In this document: in pieces, positions 1 through 8,637 of the stretch
Numbering within the stretch: the first letter of the stretch is position 1
How the letters are laid out: the number at the start of each line of letters is the position of its first letter
The notes under the pieces: generated by a model
Told to the model about the DNA's origin: nothing
The model's input: the letters and a program-made list of their open reading frames with translations, nothing else
Database searches by the model: none
Assembly (NCBI GenBank): GCA_016790705.1
Contig: JAEUOT010000022.1
Span: 1 to 64,000 of the forward strand
Reading direction: 5' to 3'
Source of the DNA: Hydrogenophaga sp.
GTDB taxonomy: Bacteria > Pseudomonadota > Gammaproteobacteria > Burkholderiales > Burkholderiaceae_C
Length of the DNA stretch: 64,000 nt
Translations under genes and position numbers: made by a program

Positions 1-540
1 CAGCACGTCGTCGAACGGGCGGCTCATCTCGTCGCCGCGCGTGTAGGGCACCACGCAATAGCTGCAGTATTTGCTGCAACCTTCCATGATGGAAACGAAA
101 GCGCTGGCACCCTCCACGCGCGCCGGGGGCAGGTGGTCGAACTTCTCGATCTCGGGGAAGCTGATGTCCACCTGCGGCTGGTTCAGCCGGTCGCGCGCCT
201 TGAGCATCTCGGGCAGGCGGTGCAGGGTCTGCGGGCCGAACACCACGTCCACGAAGGGCGCGCGCTTGATGATCTCGGCGCCCTCCTGGCTGGCCACGCA
301 GCCGCCGACGCCGATCAGCACGCCCTTCTTTTTCAGGTGCTTGACGCGGCCGAGGTCGGAAAACACCTTCTCCTGCGCCTTCTCGCGCACCGAGCAGGTG
401 TTGAACAGGATCAGGTCCGCCTCTTCGGGGTCCTGGGTTTTCTCGAAACCCTCGGCAGCGCCGAGCACGTCGGCCATCTTGTCCGAGTCGTACTCGTTCA
501 TCTGGCAGCCGAACGTCTTGATGAAGACCTTCTTGGTCAT
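1..540 (-). CDS. miaB: tRNA-2-methylthio-N6-dimethylallyladenosine synthase MiaB (N-terminal part, cut by window edge)
   Basis: Radical-SAM methylthiotransferase that adds the 2-methylthio group to i6A37 of tRNAs in the cytoplasm. About the first 180 residues are present; the rest (family about 450) lies beyond base 1. Seen: start [20 protein letters not shown], and three N-terminal-domain cysteines (FGCQMN, NTCSVR, GGCVAS) that bind the auxiliary 4Fe-4S cluster. The radical SAM motif CSKYCSYC follows near residues 157-164, just before the edge. Reads leftward; the ATG at 538-540 is followed directly by the conserved [10 protein letters not shown] block, which fixes the start. Identification is secure. 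Confidence 0.96.
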   Translation of the reverse strand, partial: MTKKVFIKTFGCQMNEYDSDKMADVLGAAEGFEKTQDPEEADLILFNTCSVREKAQEKVFSDLGRVKHLKKKGVLIGVGGCVASQEGAEIIKRAPFVDVVFGPQTLHRLPEMLKARDRLNQPQVDISFPEIEKFDHLPPARVEGASAFVSIMEGCSKYCSYCVVPYTRGDEMSRPFDDVL

Positions 541-555
541 GAAAATTCTCCGAAT

Positions 556-650
556 ACCCCCTGCGCCGCTGACGCGGCTTCCCCCTTGAAGGGGGACCGC
601 ACTGGCGGCCCGGCAGAGCCGGTTCCGCGGTGCGCCTGGGCGTTGGGGGC
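556..650. repeat. GC-rich intergenic repeat with hairpins
   Basis: Non-coding stretch upstream of miaB. It has a 17-base palindrome at 580-596 (TCCCCCTT, G, AAGGGGGA) and, just before it, a small inverted repeat around CCGCTGACGCGG. A run of short GGC/CCG stems follows to about 620. I recognise the layout as a short repeat common between genes in Comamonadaceae. Function is unknown; it could act as a transcript-stabilising or terminating structure for the gene at 668-1021. Confidence 0.5.
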
Positions 651-667
651 CTGTGGGGTTGGAGGGA

Positions 668-1021
668 TTACTGGCCGGCGCGCTTGCGCTTCTCGGCCGC
701 TTCGGCTTCGGTCAGGATCCAGACCTCGTGGACCAGACCGTGGGGCTCGACGGTGTAGTTCACCAGCAGTTCCTGGCCGACCACGGTGCCCGGCAGGACC
801 AGCAGGTTGCCGGCGCCCTTGATGCGTGAGCCGGGAGAGAGCTGGGCCGCCTTGCCGTCCATGGTGATGATCGGCGGCTGGGTCACGACCATCGTGCCGC
901 GCAAGGCGTTGGCCGGGAAGTTGCGGGGCGCGTTTTGCGCCAGGGCCACGCCGCAGAGACCGAGGCCGGCGAGGGCCAGCAAGGTTCGGCGCAGCAGGGG
1001 GGTGGGTGAGCAGCGGTTCAT
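668..1021 (-). CDS. hypothetical secreted protein
   Basis: 117-residue protein with an N-terminal signal peptide: basic [13 protein letters not shown], a hydrophobic core, then GVALAQ with likely cleavage after ALA. The mature part is about 90 residues and includes [18 protein letters not shown] and a charged C-terminus ([13 protein letters not shown]). It probably resides in the periplasm. I do not recognise a characterised family. The ATG at 1019-1021 was preferred to one 45 bases upstream because the signal peptide begins exactly there. It lies between yaeQ and miaB on the same strand, but spacing of 70 to 130 bases argues against tight coupling. Confidence 0.7.
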   Translation of the reverse strand: MNRCSPTPLLRRTLLALAGLGLCGVALAQNAPRNFPANALRGTMVVTQPPIITMDGKAAQLSPGSRIKGAGNLLVLPGTVVGQELLVNYTVEPHGLVHEVWILTEAEAAEKRKRAGQ

Positions 1022-1093
1022 GGTGTAGATCCAGAGGCTGTGGGCGGAGGCATCCGCCGGGGCCACGATTGTCTCACGCGGCCGCGGCGGCGC

Positions 1094-1654
1094 TCACTTC
1101 CAGCGGATCGGCTCGATGTGCACGCTGCCGAGCGTGCTCGACAGCGTGAGCGCGCCGTCCTGCACCGTGGCCTGCAACTGCATGCTGCGTTCGGCCATCG
1201 CCGCCAGCGCGGGTGCGACCTCGGTCGGCAGGCGCCAGACCTGCAGCTTGTCCAGCCGGTTCAGCTTGTTCTCGATGCCCTTCCACCAGACGTCGGCCGC
1301 CGAGCTGAAGGCATAGACGATCACGGCGTCGGCCTGGCTGCAGGCCTTGGACAGCGGTTTGTCCTCGGGCTGGCCGACCTCGATCCAGACCCGCTTGCGG
1401 CCGGTGAAATCGGTCAGCGAGGCGTCCGGGTCGTCCGGGTCGGACAGGCCGGCGCCAAAGGCCAGGGTGCCGTCGCCGCCACAGGTGTCCTGCAACTCGT
1501 GGGCCTGCATCGCCATCGCGACCAAGCGGACCATCATGCGTTCGTCGGTCTCGCTCGGGTGGCGTGCCAGCGTGAGCGCATGGTCGGCGTAGTAGCCGTG
1601 GTCGATGTCGGCGATCTGGAGGTTCGCCTTGAAGATGGTGGATTTGATGGCCAT
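1094..1654 (-). CDS. yaeQ: YaeQ family protein
   Basis: 186 residues, the normal YaeQ length (about 180). It starts MAIKSTIFKANLQIADIDHG and contains DHALTLARHPSETDERMMVR and RVWIEVGQPEDKPLSKACS. These YaeQ blocks form a PD-(D/E)xK-nuclease-like fold; the E of WIEVGQPE and the following lysine fit the degenerate active site. The E. coli protein was first linked to suppression of an rfaH defect; its biochemical role is unclear. The start was chosen at the conserved MAIKSTIFKA rather than a longer open frame that would run into tRNA sequence. Confidence 0.92.
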   Translation of the reverse strand: MAIKSTIFKANLQIADIDHGYYADHALTLARHPSETDERMMVRLVAMAMQAHELQDTCGGDGTLAFGAGLSDPDDPDASLTDFTGRKRVWIEVGQPEDKPLSKACSQADAVIVYAFSSAADVWWKGIENKLNRLDKLQVWRLPTEVAPALAAMAERSMQLQATVQDGALTLSSTLGSVHIEPIRWK

Positions 1655-1680
1655 GGTCGTTCCGCTGTGGGCCGGGCAAG

Positions 1681-1713
1681 AAAAAACCCCTGAAAACAGC
1701 GTCTTCAGGGGTT
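1681..1713 (-). terminator. intrinsic terminator of the tRNA-Met gene
   Basis: A 10-bp perfect stem (AACCCCTGAA at 1685-1694 with TTCAGGGGTT at 1704-1713) and a 9-base loop. On the minus strand the stem runs directly into six U residues (complement of 1681-1686). It lies 8 bases beyond the 3' end of the tRNA, so it most likely ends the tRNA transcript before yaeQ. Confidence 0.85.
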
Positions 1714-1720
1714 CTTTGTT

Positions 1721-1797
1721 TGGTGGCGATAGGTGGACTTGAACCACCGACATCAGCATTATGAATGCTGCGCTCTAACCAACTGAGCTATATCGCC
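1721..1797 (-). tRNA. tRNA-Met (anticodon CAT, elongator type)
   Basis: 77 bases including an encoded CCA end. Acceptor stem GGCGATA pairs with TATCGCC. The D-arm AGCTCAGTTGGTTAGAGC, an anticodon stem GCATT-CATAATGC with loop anticodon CAT, and a T-arm GGTGG-TTCAAGT-CCACC are all readable. A CAT anticodon can also be tRNA-Ile2 (lysidine-modified) or initiator tRNA. The paired first base of the acceptor stem excludes the initiator; overall similarity favours elongator Met over Ile2. Confidence 0.93.
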
Positions 1798-1832
1798 GAA
1801 GCCGCGCATTATAGAACATCTTTTTGGGTCCT

Positions 1833-3257
1833 TCAAGATGCCTTGGCGGGCAGCCGGGCCAGTTCCTCGCGGATCAGCCGCACGATCAGGTGGTCCAGGG
1901 TGGCGACCGAGTAGTTCTTGACATCGTGCACCGTCTCGCGCCCCGGACCGCTGGCGGGTTGGTCGGCGCGGTCGTAGGTCAGGAACACGAAGCGTCCGCC
2001 GGTGAACTGGGCGATCTGGCGCTGGATGAACTCGCCCTGGCGGTCCAGCCCGCTGGCGCCGACGCTGAAGATCTTGATGCCCTTGGCCAGCGCCGCCAGC
2101 ATCGCTTCGTCGTAGCGCGGGCGGTTGGGTCCCAGTTGCGGCGGCGCGTCGGCCAGCAGCACGACCATGCGGGTGGTGCCCTCGCCGCGCCAGCTCATCC
2201 GGTGCACCGTCTCGTGCAGCGCCTCGCCCATGGCCTCGGGATAGTCGCCGCCGCCGTCGGCCTGCAACTGGTTGAGCACGTTCTGGAAGGCGCCCAGGTC
2301 GTTGGTGAAGTCGTGGCTGCGCAGCACGAAGCGGTCGTTGCTGTCGCGGTAGGCGACCAGGCCGAAACACAGGTCGGGGCGGCTGGGCAGGCGCGCCGCC
2401 TCGGCCGCGATGCTGCGCAGGCTGGACTTGAGCTTGTCGATCTCGTCGCCCATCGAGCCGGTGGCGTCGACGAGGAACACCAGGTCCAGGCGCGCCCGTT
2501 GTGCCTGGGCCTGCTCATCGAGTCGCACCTCGACCGCGCCCTTCTGACCGCGTCGCAGGAACGCCTGCGCGGTGTGGCCTGTGTGGCTCACGGTCACCTG
2601 GTACAGGCTCGACCCGGCCTTGTCGAAGGCGTCGGGGTGCAGCCAGACATGCCCGCCGGTGTCGGTGCGCGCCCAGAGCGACGCGCCGTCGGGCGACTGC
2701 ACCTGCACCTGCGCGTCGGGCACGCCGCGACCAGCGCGGTCCTTCACGTCGAGGAGATAGCGCTCGCTGATGTCGCGGGCCTGGTGTTCCACCGGTGTTC
2801 GTGCCCGAAAGGCGAGGTACTCGCCGAAGTCGGCGTTGTCGTCGACCATGCCGGCGGTCACCGTCGGCGAGGGCACAGGTCGCAGGGCTGGCGACGGGGC
2901 CACAGGACCCCGTGCGCTGTCCGCCACGGCACTTTCCCGCAGGGGAGCGGATGCGGCGGCCGCGACCTTCGGTGCAGCCGGACTGGCGACGGCGGCACCC
3001 TCGGCGCCGCCGAAGCTCCGGCCGCGCCCGGGCGCCCCGGATTCGGGCCTCGCGATCGCTGCATCGACTGCCTGTCCGGGGATTTCGTGGGTGCGGATCG
3101 GTCGCCGGCAGTCGGTCGCGACGGGCGGCGAGAACGGGGCATCGAAGGCCGGCTGCGCGGGCGGTGTCAGCGCATCGGCCGGCACGCCGGCGAACAGCAT
3201 CTGCACGGCCAGCAGGGCGCTCAGCGCACGGGACAGACGGGGGGATTTCAGGGGCAT
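1833..3257 (-). CDS. secreted von Willebrand factor A domain protein
   Basis: 474 residues. The N-terminus MPLKSPRLSRALSALLAVQM ending in VPADA is a signal peptide. A low-complexity Ala/Pro/Arg-rich stretch of about 120 residues follows. Next comes a beta-sandwich-like segment (LDVKDRAGRGVPDAQVQVQS, TDTGGHVWLHPD), typical of carboxypeptidase-regulatory or Ig-like modules. The C-terminal half is a VWA domain: MIDAS DATGSMGDE inside LDLVFLVDATGSMGDEIDKL, then FGLVAYRDSNDRF and VVLLADAPPQL. It probably binds a divalent metal and a protein partner outside the cytoplasm. No partner gene is adjacent. The start was set at the signal peptide, not at an ATG 102 bases upstream. Confidence 0.85.
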   Translation of the reverse strand: MPLKSPRLSRALSALLAVQMLFAGVPADALTPPAQPAFDAPFSPPVATDCRRPIRTHEIPGQAVDAAIARPESGAPGRGRSFGGAEGAAVASPAAPKVAAAASAPLRESAVADSARGPVAPSPALRPVPSPTVTAGMVDDNADFGEYLAFRARTPVEHQARDISERYLLDVKDRAGRGVPDAQVQVQSPDGASLWARTDTGGHVWLHPDAFDKAGSSLYQVTVSHTGHTAQAFLRRGQKGAVEVRLDEQAQAQRARLDLVFLVDATGSMGDEIDKLKSSLRSIAAEAARLPSRPDLCFGLVAYRDSNDRFVLRSHDFTNDLGAFQNVLNQLQADGGGDYPEAMGEALHETVHRMSWRGEGTTRMVVLLADAPPQLGPNRPRYDEAMLAALAKGIKIFSVGASGLDRQGEFIQRQIAQFTGGRFVFLTYDRADQPASGPGRETVHDVKNYSVATLDHLIVRLIREELARLPAKAS

Positions 3258-3333
3258 CGTGGACTCCGGTTGGGGGTGTGGATGCCGCTGAAACGAACCA
3301 GCGCCTGAAACGGGGTTAGACCCCGCAAAAAAA

Positions 3334-4122
3334 TCAGGCGTGCTTGAACACCGCCGCACGCTTGTTCACAAAGGCGTCCATGCCTTCCTTCTGGTCCTCG
3401 GTGGCGAACAGGGCGTGGAACATGCGGCGCTCGAACATCACGCCGTCGGACAGCGAGCCTTCGAACGCGCGGTTGACCGACTCCTTGGCCGCCATCACCG
3501 CCAGCAGCGAGAACTGGCTGATCTGCAGCGCCGCGCCCAGGGCCTCGTCCATCAGCTTGTCCAGCGGCACCACGCGACTGACCAGACCGGCGCGCTCTGC
3601 CTCGGTCGCGTCCATCATGCGGCCGGTCAGGGCCAGGTCCATGGCCTTGGATTTGCCCACCGCGCGCGGCAGGCGCTGCGTGCCACCGGCCCCGGGGATG
3701 ATGCCCAGCTTGATCTCGGGCTGGCCGAACTTGGCGTTGTCGGCGGCGATGATGAAGTCGCACATCATGGCCAGCTCGCAACCCCCGCCCAGGGCAAAGC
3801 CGCTGACGGCCGCGATGATGGGCTTGCGGATGCTGCGGATGGTTTCCCAGTTGCGGGTGATGTAGTCGCCCTTGTAGGCGTCGGCGAAGCTGTACTTGGC
3901 CATGGCGCCGATGTCGGCCCCGGCGGCGAAGGCCTTTTCGCTGCCCGTGATGATCATGCAGCCGATGCCGTCGTCGGCGTCAAAGGCCTTGAGGGCGGCG
4001 CCCATTTCATCCATCAACTGGTCGTTGAGGGCGTTGAGGGCTTTGGGCCGGTTGAGCGTCACGATGCCGACGCGGCCTTCGGTGCGCACGGTGATCAGTT
4101 CGGGGGTGGCGTTTTCGCTCAT
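3334..4122 (-). CDS. enoyl-CoA hydratase (crotonase family)
   Basis: 262 residues, full length for a crotonase. It hydrates trans-2-enoyl-CoA to 3-hydroxyacyl-CoA. Both catalytic glutamates are present: E116 in [11 protein letters not shown] and E136 in [20 protein letters not shown]. The oxyanion-hole segment [11 protein letters not shown] is also normal. The gene diverges from paaG; a LiuR-type palindrome at 4150-4165 sits just upstream of its start. The job may therefore be branched-chain amino acid or fatty acyl-CoA degradation. PaaF (2,3-dehydroadipyl-CoA hydratase) is the alternative given the phenylacetate neighbours. Enzyme class is secure; the physiological substrate is open. Confidence 0.9.
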   Translation of the reverse strand: MSENATPELITVRTEGRVGIVTLNRPKALNALNDQLMDEMGAALKAFDADDGIGCMIITGSEKAFAAGADIGAMAKYSFADAYKGDYITRNWETIRSIRKPIIAAVSGFALGGGCELAMMCDFIIAADNAKFGQPEIKLGIIPGAGGTQRLPRAVGKSKAMDLALTGRMMDATEAERAGLVSRVVPLDKLMDEALGAALQISQFSLLAVMAAKESVNRAFEGSLSDGVMFERRMFHALFATEDQKEGMDAFVNKRAAVFKHA

Positions 4123-4149
4123 GGTGTGTCCTCGGGTGGTGGCTGATGA

Positions 4150-4165
4150 TTGACGTAAACGTCAA
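4150..4165. promoter_or_regulatory. palindromic operator, LiuR-like
   Basis: A 16-base site with 7-base perfect arms, TTGACGT and ACGTCAA, around a central AA. It begins 28 bases upstream of the enoyl-CoA hydratase start (minus strand). From memory it matches the site of LiuR, a MerR-family regulator of branched-chain amino acid and fatty acid degradation genes in proteobacteria. The regulator gene is not in the window, so assignment is by motif only. Confidence 0.55.
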
Positions 4166-4205
4166 CTATAGCCGCCCTGTTTCCGGGGCGGCACCCAAGG
4201 GAAAA

Positions 4206-4233
4206 CATTAACCGACCGATGGGTCGGTTAATG
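4206..4233. promoter_or_regulatory. 28-bp palindromic operator of the paaG promoter (PaaR/TetR-like)
   Basis: Perfect 12-base arms CATTAACCGACC and GGTCGGTTAATG around GATG, ending 40 bases before the paaG ATG. Length and symmetry suit a TetR-family repressor. PaaR, the phenylacetyl-CoA-responsive TetR repressor of Burkholderiales, is the obvious candidate, but no tetR gene is present here. The site could block initiation for paaG-paaI-paaK. Confidence 0.7.
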
Positions 4234-4273
4234 CCAGAATGGCCCGTTCAAGAATGACAGGAGACAGCCTTTC

Positions 4274-5080
4274 ATGAGTACCGCCCCCGACGACGCCAGC
4301 GTTCTCTATATCGAACGTGGCGCAGTGGCCCTGGTCACGCTCAATCGCCCCGACACGCTCAACAGCTTCACCCGCCAGATGCACCGTGACCTCTGGGCCG
4401 CGCTGGACCGCGCCGAGGACAATCCGGCGGTGCGGGCCCTGGTGGTCACCGGCGCCGGGCGGGCGTTCTGTGCGGGCGCGGATCTCTCCGAGTTCGATTT
4501 CGAACCGGGGCCGGACCTGGTGCAGCGGGCCGACCCCGGCCCGGTGATCGATCAGGCCTTCAACCCGACCGTGCGCCGGCTGCAGTCGCTGCGCATGCCG
4601 ACCATCGCGGCGGTCAACGGCGTGGCCGCCGGCGCGGGCGCCTCGCTGGCCATGACCTGCGACATCGCGATCGCGGCTCCCGGCGCGAGCTTCATCCAGG
4701 CGTTCAGCAAGATCGGGCTGATCCCCGACGCTGGCGGCAGCTGGTTCCTGGTCGAGCGGCTTGGCCTGGCGCGCGCCATGGCGCTGGCGATGACGGGCGA
4801 CAAGCTGCCGGCGGCGCAGGCCAAGGAATGGGGAATGGTCTGGGACGTCGCCGACGATCCGCTGGAGACCGCGCTGTCCCTGGCCGGCAAGCTGGCGGCG
4901 ATGCCGACCAAGGCCCTGGTCGCGACCCGCGCGCTGCTGCGCGACGCGTCCACCCGCAGCCTGAACGAGCAACTGGATGCCGAGCGCGACACCCAGTCGG
5001 CGCTGGGCAAGACACACGACTACATCGAAGGCGTGATGGCGTTCCGCCAGAAGCGCGCGCCGCAGTTCAAGGGAGAGTGA
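4274..5080 (+). CDS. paaG: 1,2-epoxyphenylacetyl-CoA isomerase PaaG
   Basis: 268-residue crotonase-family isomerase of the aerobic phenylacetyl-CoA pathway. It turns ring-1,2-epoxyphenylacetyl-CoA into the oxepin (2-oxepin-2(3H)-ylideneacetyl-CoA) and can also shift double bases downstream. Seen: oxyanion-hole segment AFCAGADLSEFDF. The first hydratase glutamate is absent (AGAGASLAMTCD, residues 121-130). An aspartate sits in the isomerase position (D152 of GLIPDAGGSWFL). That pattern separates PaaG from plain hydratases. It is the first gene of paaG-paaI-paaK, downstream of the palindromic operator. The ATG at 4274 follows AGGAGACAG, a good ribosome site. Confidence 0.9.
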   Translation: MSTAPDDASVLYIERGAVALVTLNRPDTLNSFTRQMHRDLWAALDRAEDNPAVRALVVTGAGRAFCAGADLSEFDFEPGPDLVQRADPGPVIDQAFNPTVRRLQSLRMPTIAAVNGVAAGAGASLAMTCDIAIAAPGASFIQAFSKIGLIPDAGGSWFLVERLGLARAMALAMTGDKLPAAQAKEWGMVWDVADDPLETALSLAGKLAAMPTKALVATRALLRDASTRSLNEQLDAERDTQSALGKTHDYIEGVMAFRQKRAPQFKGE

Positions 5081-5082
5081 GC

Positions 5083-5523
5083 ATGACGCCCGAAGAACGC
5101 GCCCGACGGGTCGGTGAGTCGATGTTTGCGGCCGACGTGGCCGCACGCGAAACCATGGGCATCGAGATCGTCAGCGTGGCACCCGGCCGTGCCGTGCTGC
5201 GCATGGCGGTCAAGCCGCTGCACCTCAACGGCCACAAGATCTGCCACGGCGGCTTCATCTTCACCCTGGCCGACACGACGTTCGCCTACGCCTGCAACAG
5301 CTACAACAGGAACGCGGTGGCGGCGGGCTGCAGCATCGAGTTCCTCAAGCCCGGGATGGACGGCGACGTGCTGACCTGCGAGGGTGTGGAGCAGGTGCTG
5401 CAGGGCCGGCACGGCATCTACGACATGAAGGTCACCAACCAGAAGGGTGAGGTGGTGGCCATGTTCCGCGGCAAGAGCGCGGTGATTCCCGGGCAGGTGT
5501 TCCCGGAGGAGGAGGGCGCATGA
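5083..5523 (+). CDS. paaI: hydroxyphenylacetyl-CoA thioesterase PaaI
   Basis: 146-residue hotdog-fold thioesterase. It releases CoA from stalled or toxic phenylacetate-pathway thioesters in the cytoplasm. Key residues are in place: N49 and the H55-G-G loop of HLNGHKICHGGFIF, and D64 in TLADTTFAYA. Length fits the family (about 140). The ATG at 5083 lies 2 bases after the paaG stop, and the gene's own stop overlaps the paaK ATG by 4 bases (ATGA), so expression is coupled. Confidence 0.92.
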   Translation: MTPEERARRVGESMFAADVAARETMGIEIVSVAPGRAVLRMAVKPLHLNGHKICHGGFIFTLADTTFAYACNSYNRNAVAAGCSIEFLKPGMDGDVLTCEGVEQVLQGRHGIYDMKVTNQKGEVVAMFRGKSAVIPGQVFPEEEGA

Positions 5524-6815
5524 ACCACTTTCCGCTCGAACCGATCGAGAAGGCCAGCATCGACGAGCTGCGCGCACTGCAGCTCAAGCGCCTGCAGGCC
5601 ACGCTGCGCCACGCCTACCAGAACTCACCCGTCTACCGCCGCAAGTTCGACGAGGCCGGCGTCCACCCGGACGACTGCAGGTCGCTGAGCGATCTCGCGA
5701 AATTTCCCTTCACCACCAAGAAGGATCTGCGCGACAGCTACCCCTTCGGCATGTTCGCCGTACCGCGCGAGAGGTGCGCGCGCATCCACGCCAGCAGCGG
5801 CACCACCGGCAAGCCGACCGTGGTCGGCTACACGCTCAAGGACATCGACACCTGGGCCACGGTGGTCGCGCGCAGCATCCGCGCCAGCGGCGCCACGCCC
5901 GGCGACATGGTGCACGTGAGCTACGGCTACGGGCTGTTCACCGGCGGCCTGGGCGCCCATTACGGCGCCGAGAAACTCGGCCTGACCGTGGTGCCGTTCG
6001 GCGGCGGGCAGACCGAGCGTCAGGTGCAGCTCATTCAGGACTTCCGGCCCGACATCATCATGGTCACGCCGAGCTACATGCTGGCGATCGCCGACGAGTT
6101 CGAGCGACAGGGCATCGACCCTCGCCGCAGCAGCCTGCGCATCGGCATCTTCGGCGCCGAGCCCTGGACCAACGACATGCGCGTGGCGATCGAGGCGCGC
6201 ATGGGCATCGACGCGGTGGACATCTACGGCCTGTCGGAGGTGATGGGGCCGGGCGTGGCCAACGAGTGCGTCGAGACCAAGGACGGCCCGACCATCTGGG
6301 AAGACCACTTCTACCCCGAGATCATCCACCCCGACACCGGCGAGCCGGTGGCCGACGGCGAGATGGGCGAGCTGGTGTTCACCAGCCTGACCAAGGAGGC
6401 GCTGCCCATCATCCGCTACCGCACTCGCGACCTCACCCGCCTGCTGCCGGGCACCGCGCGCACCATGCGCCGCATGGAGAAGATCACCGGCCGCAGCGAC
6501 GACATGATGATCGTGCGCGGCGTGAATGTGTTCCCGACCCAGATCGAGGAACTGATCCTCAAGCGCCCCGAACTGACCGCGCACTACCAGTGCGTGCTCA
6601 CGCGCGACGGACCGATGGACAACCTCTCGGTGGTGGTCGAGACGCGCCCGGGCCTGTCGCCCGACAGCATCGTGGCGCGCGCGGCGGCGGAGCTGCTGCG
6701 GCACGAGATCAAGGTCTACGTCGGCTCCAGCGTCGAGGTGGAGCTGCGCCCCGAAGGCGGCGTCGAACGCAGCCAGGGCAAGGCCAAACGGGTGGTCGAT
6801 CAGCGACCGCGCTGA
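5520..6815 (+). CDS. paaK: phenylacetate-CoA ligase PaaK
   Basis: 431 residues, normal PaaK length. ATP-dependent ligase that activates phenylacetate to phenylacetyl-CoA, the committed first step of the pathway. Seen: P-loop HASSGTTGKPTVVGYT, the aryl-binding/adenylation motif DIYGLSEVMGPG, RYRTRDLTRLL, and the C-terminal hinge ITGRSDDMMIVRGVNVFPTQ. The start overlaps the end of paaI. The ring-epoxidase genes paaABCDE and the ring-opening gene paaZ are not here, so the pathway must be completed elsewhere on the chromosome. Confidence 0.96.
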   Translation: MNHFPLEPIEKASIDELRALQLKRLQATLRHAYQNSPVYRRKFDEAGVHPDDCRSLSDLAKFPFTTKKDLRDSYPFGMFAVPRERCARIHASSGTTGKPTVVGYTLKDIDTWATVVARSIRASGATPGDMVHVSYGYGLFTGGLGAHYGAEKLGLTVVPFGGGQTERQVQLIQDFRPDIIMVTPSYMLAIADEFERQGIDPRRSSLRIGIFGAEPWTNDMRVAIEARMGIDAVDIYGLSEVMGPGVANECVETKDGPTIWEDHFYPEIIHPDTGEPVADGEMGELVFTSLTKEALPIIRYRTRDLTRLLPGTARTMRRMEKITGRSDDMMIVRGVNVFPTQIEELILKRPELTAHYQCVLTRDGPMDNLSVVVETRPGLSPDSIVARAAAELLRHEIKVYVGSSVEVELRPEGGVERSQGKAKRVVDQRPR

Positions 6816-6843
6816 GGACAGAGCCGGCGCGACCGATCCGAGG

Positions 6844-8637
6844 TCACGACAGCCAGGCCGCAAGCCTGGCGGCGTCGTCCACCGTCAGCCGCACGGCGGT
6901 CGCGGAGTCGGTGTCTGCGCCGTCGGCCGGCCAGAGCAGCGGGCAGCGCAGCAGCCGGCCATCGCGCGAGACCAGCGCGGTCATGGCGGTGCGCGCGCCG
7001 CGCAGGGTGTCGATCTCGTCGAGTTTGCGCACCCGCCAGGCCTCCACGGGTTGACCGCGTCGCGCGGCGGCAAATTCGATGCCCAGCCATTCGTCGCCCG
7101 CCGCCAGCCCAGCCGCCTCGCCGGCGCCGCCACGCAACACGTTCTTGACCGTCAGTCCGCCGCTCTCGCTGACGCGCAGGCCCAGTCGCTGGGCCAGGGG
7201 TGCCTTGTCGCGCTGGACCTTGGCGCCCTGTCCGGCGAGCAGCTCCAGCGCGGGCAGTTCGTCGTTGCCGTGGACCCATTGCGCGAGTTCGGGGGCGAAG
7301 CTGCGCTTGCCGAGTTGACGCAGCACCGTGGCGAGGTCGCTCTCCCGCATCGGACCGCCCTGGGTTCGTTGCCAGAGCGCGCGCATCACGTCATCCAGCG
7401 CGCTGCGGCCTTCGGCGCGCAGCGTCAGGTCCAGGCACAGCGCCACCAGCGAGCCCTTGGTGTAGTAGCTCACGGTCGCATTGGGCGTGTTCTCGCCGAC
7501 GCGGTAGTACTTCGTCCAGGCGTCGAAACTCGCCTGGGCCACGCTCTGAACCTGCTGGCCGGGGGTCTGGCGGACCTGGTTGATCGTCTTGGTGACCAGT
7601 TGCAGGTAGGTCGCGTCGTCGATCAGGCCGGCCCGGCGAAGGAACAGGTCGTCGTAGTAGCTGGTGAAGCCCTCGAAGAACCAGAGCAGCTCGGTGTGGT
7701 TCTCGCGGCTGTAGTCGTATCGCCTGAACTCGGCCGGGCGCAGGCGCTTGACGTTCCAGGAGTGGAAGTACTCGTGGCTGATCAGGCCCAGCAGCGTGGT
7801 GTAGCCGTCGGTGGCCTTGAGCGGCAGCGGCTTGTCGCCCTTTTTCAGGACCTTGGGCAGATCGCTGCGCTGCGCGATCAGGGCGGTGCTGTTGCGGTGT
7901 TCGAGGCCGCCGTAGCCATCGGCGCTGGCGTGCAGCATGAACACATAGCGGTGGAACGGTGGCTTGTGGTCGCCGTGCCAGAAGCGGATCTGCGACTCGC
8001 AGATGCGGCGCGTGTCGTCCAGCAGACGCTGGCCGTCGAACCAAGCGCCCGCGCCACTGACCACGAACCGGTGCGGCACGCCACAGGCCGTGAATTCGCC
8101 GCTCCAGAAGCGGCCCATCTCGACCGGGCAATCGGCCAGCTCGTCGTAGTCGGCGGCGAGGTAATGACCAAAGCCCTGCGGGTCCGTCCGTGCGGCGGGC
8201 AGACCGGTGGCGACCTGCCAGCCCTCGGGCGTGTCGCCACGGGTGATCTCCAGCGCGTGCGGTTCGTCCTCGCGGCCTGCCACCATCAGGCAGAGGCTGG
8301 TGGCGTTGAAGAAACCGCGTGTCGCATCCAGGAAGGCGGTGCGCACCGAAGCGTCGAAGGCGTAGACCTCCCAGCGCAGGCTGAGCATGCGCTTGCCGTC
8401 GTTGTCGACCTGCCAGCGGTGCTTGTCCAGTTGCCGGACCGGCAGCGGCTGACCGCCTTGCGAGGCCTGCAGGTTTTGCAGATGCTGGGCGAACTCGCGC
8501 ACAAGGTAGCTGCCCGGGATCCAGACCGGCAGCGCCAGTTTCTGTGACGCGGCGGGACGGTCGATGTCGAGGGTGATCGCGAACAGGTGGGCCCGGTGGT
8601 TCAGGGCCTCGACGCGGTAGCGCAGCGCGGCCTTCAC
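6844..8637 (-). CDS. M61 family metallopeptidase with PDZ domain
   Basis: 597 residues, GTG start. Related to glycyl aminopeptidases. The family's GGLEH motif (243-247) and zinc motif HEYFH (288-292, in SHEYFHSWNVKRLRP) are present; the third zinc ligand is E322 in WFFEGFTSYYDD. A PDZ domain occupies roughly 505-560. The N-terminal half is the beta-rich peptidase M61 N-domain. No signal peptide is visible, so it is probably cytoplasmic. The GTG at 8637 overlaps the stop of the upstream DUF3429 gene (GTGA), and the N-terminal domain begins there, hence this start. Confidence 0.92.
   Translation of the reverse strand: MKAALRYRVEALNHRAHLFAITLDIDRPAASQKLALPVWIPGSYLVREFAQHLQNLQASQGGQPLPVRQLDKHRWQVDNDGKRMLSLRWEVYAFDASVRTAFLDATRGFFNATSLCLMVAGREDEPHALEITRGDTPEGWQVATGLPAARTDPQGFGHYLAADYDELADCPVEMGRFWSGEFTACGVPHRFVVSGAGAWFDGQRLLDDTRRICESQIRFWHGDHKPPFHRYVFMLHASADGYGGLEHRNSTALIAQRSDLPKVLKKGDKPLPLKATDGYTTLLGLISHEYFHSWNVKRLRPAEFRRYDYSRENHTELLWFFEGFTSYYDDLFLRRAGLIDDATYLQLVTKTINQVRQTPGQQVQSVAQASFDAWTKYYRVGENTPNATVSYYTKGSLVALCLDLTLRAEGRSALDDVMRALWQRTQGGPMRESDLATVLRQLGKRSFAPELAQWVHGNDELPALELLAGQGAKVQRDKAPLAQRLGLRVSESGGLTVKNVLRGGAGEAAGLAAGDEWLGIEFAAARRGQPVEAWRVRKLDEIDTLRGARTAMTALVSRDGRLLRCPLLWPADGADTDSATAVRLTVDDAARLAAWLS

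Noticed and set aside
3311..3325. CGGGG-TTAGA-CCCCG hairpin downstream of the enoyl-CoA hydratase
   Set aside because: Read on the hydratase strand the hairpin is not followed by a U tract; the A/T run lies on the wrong side.
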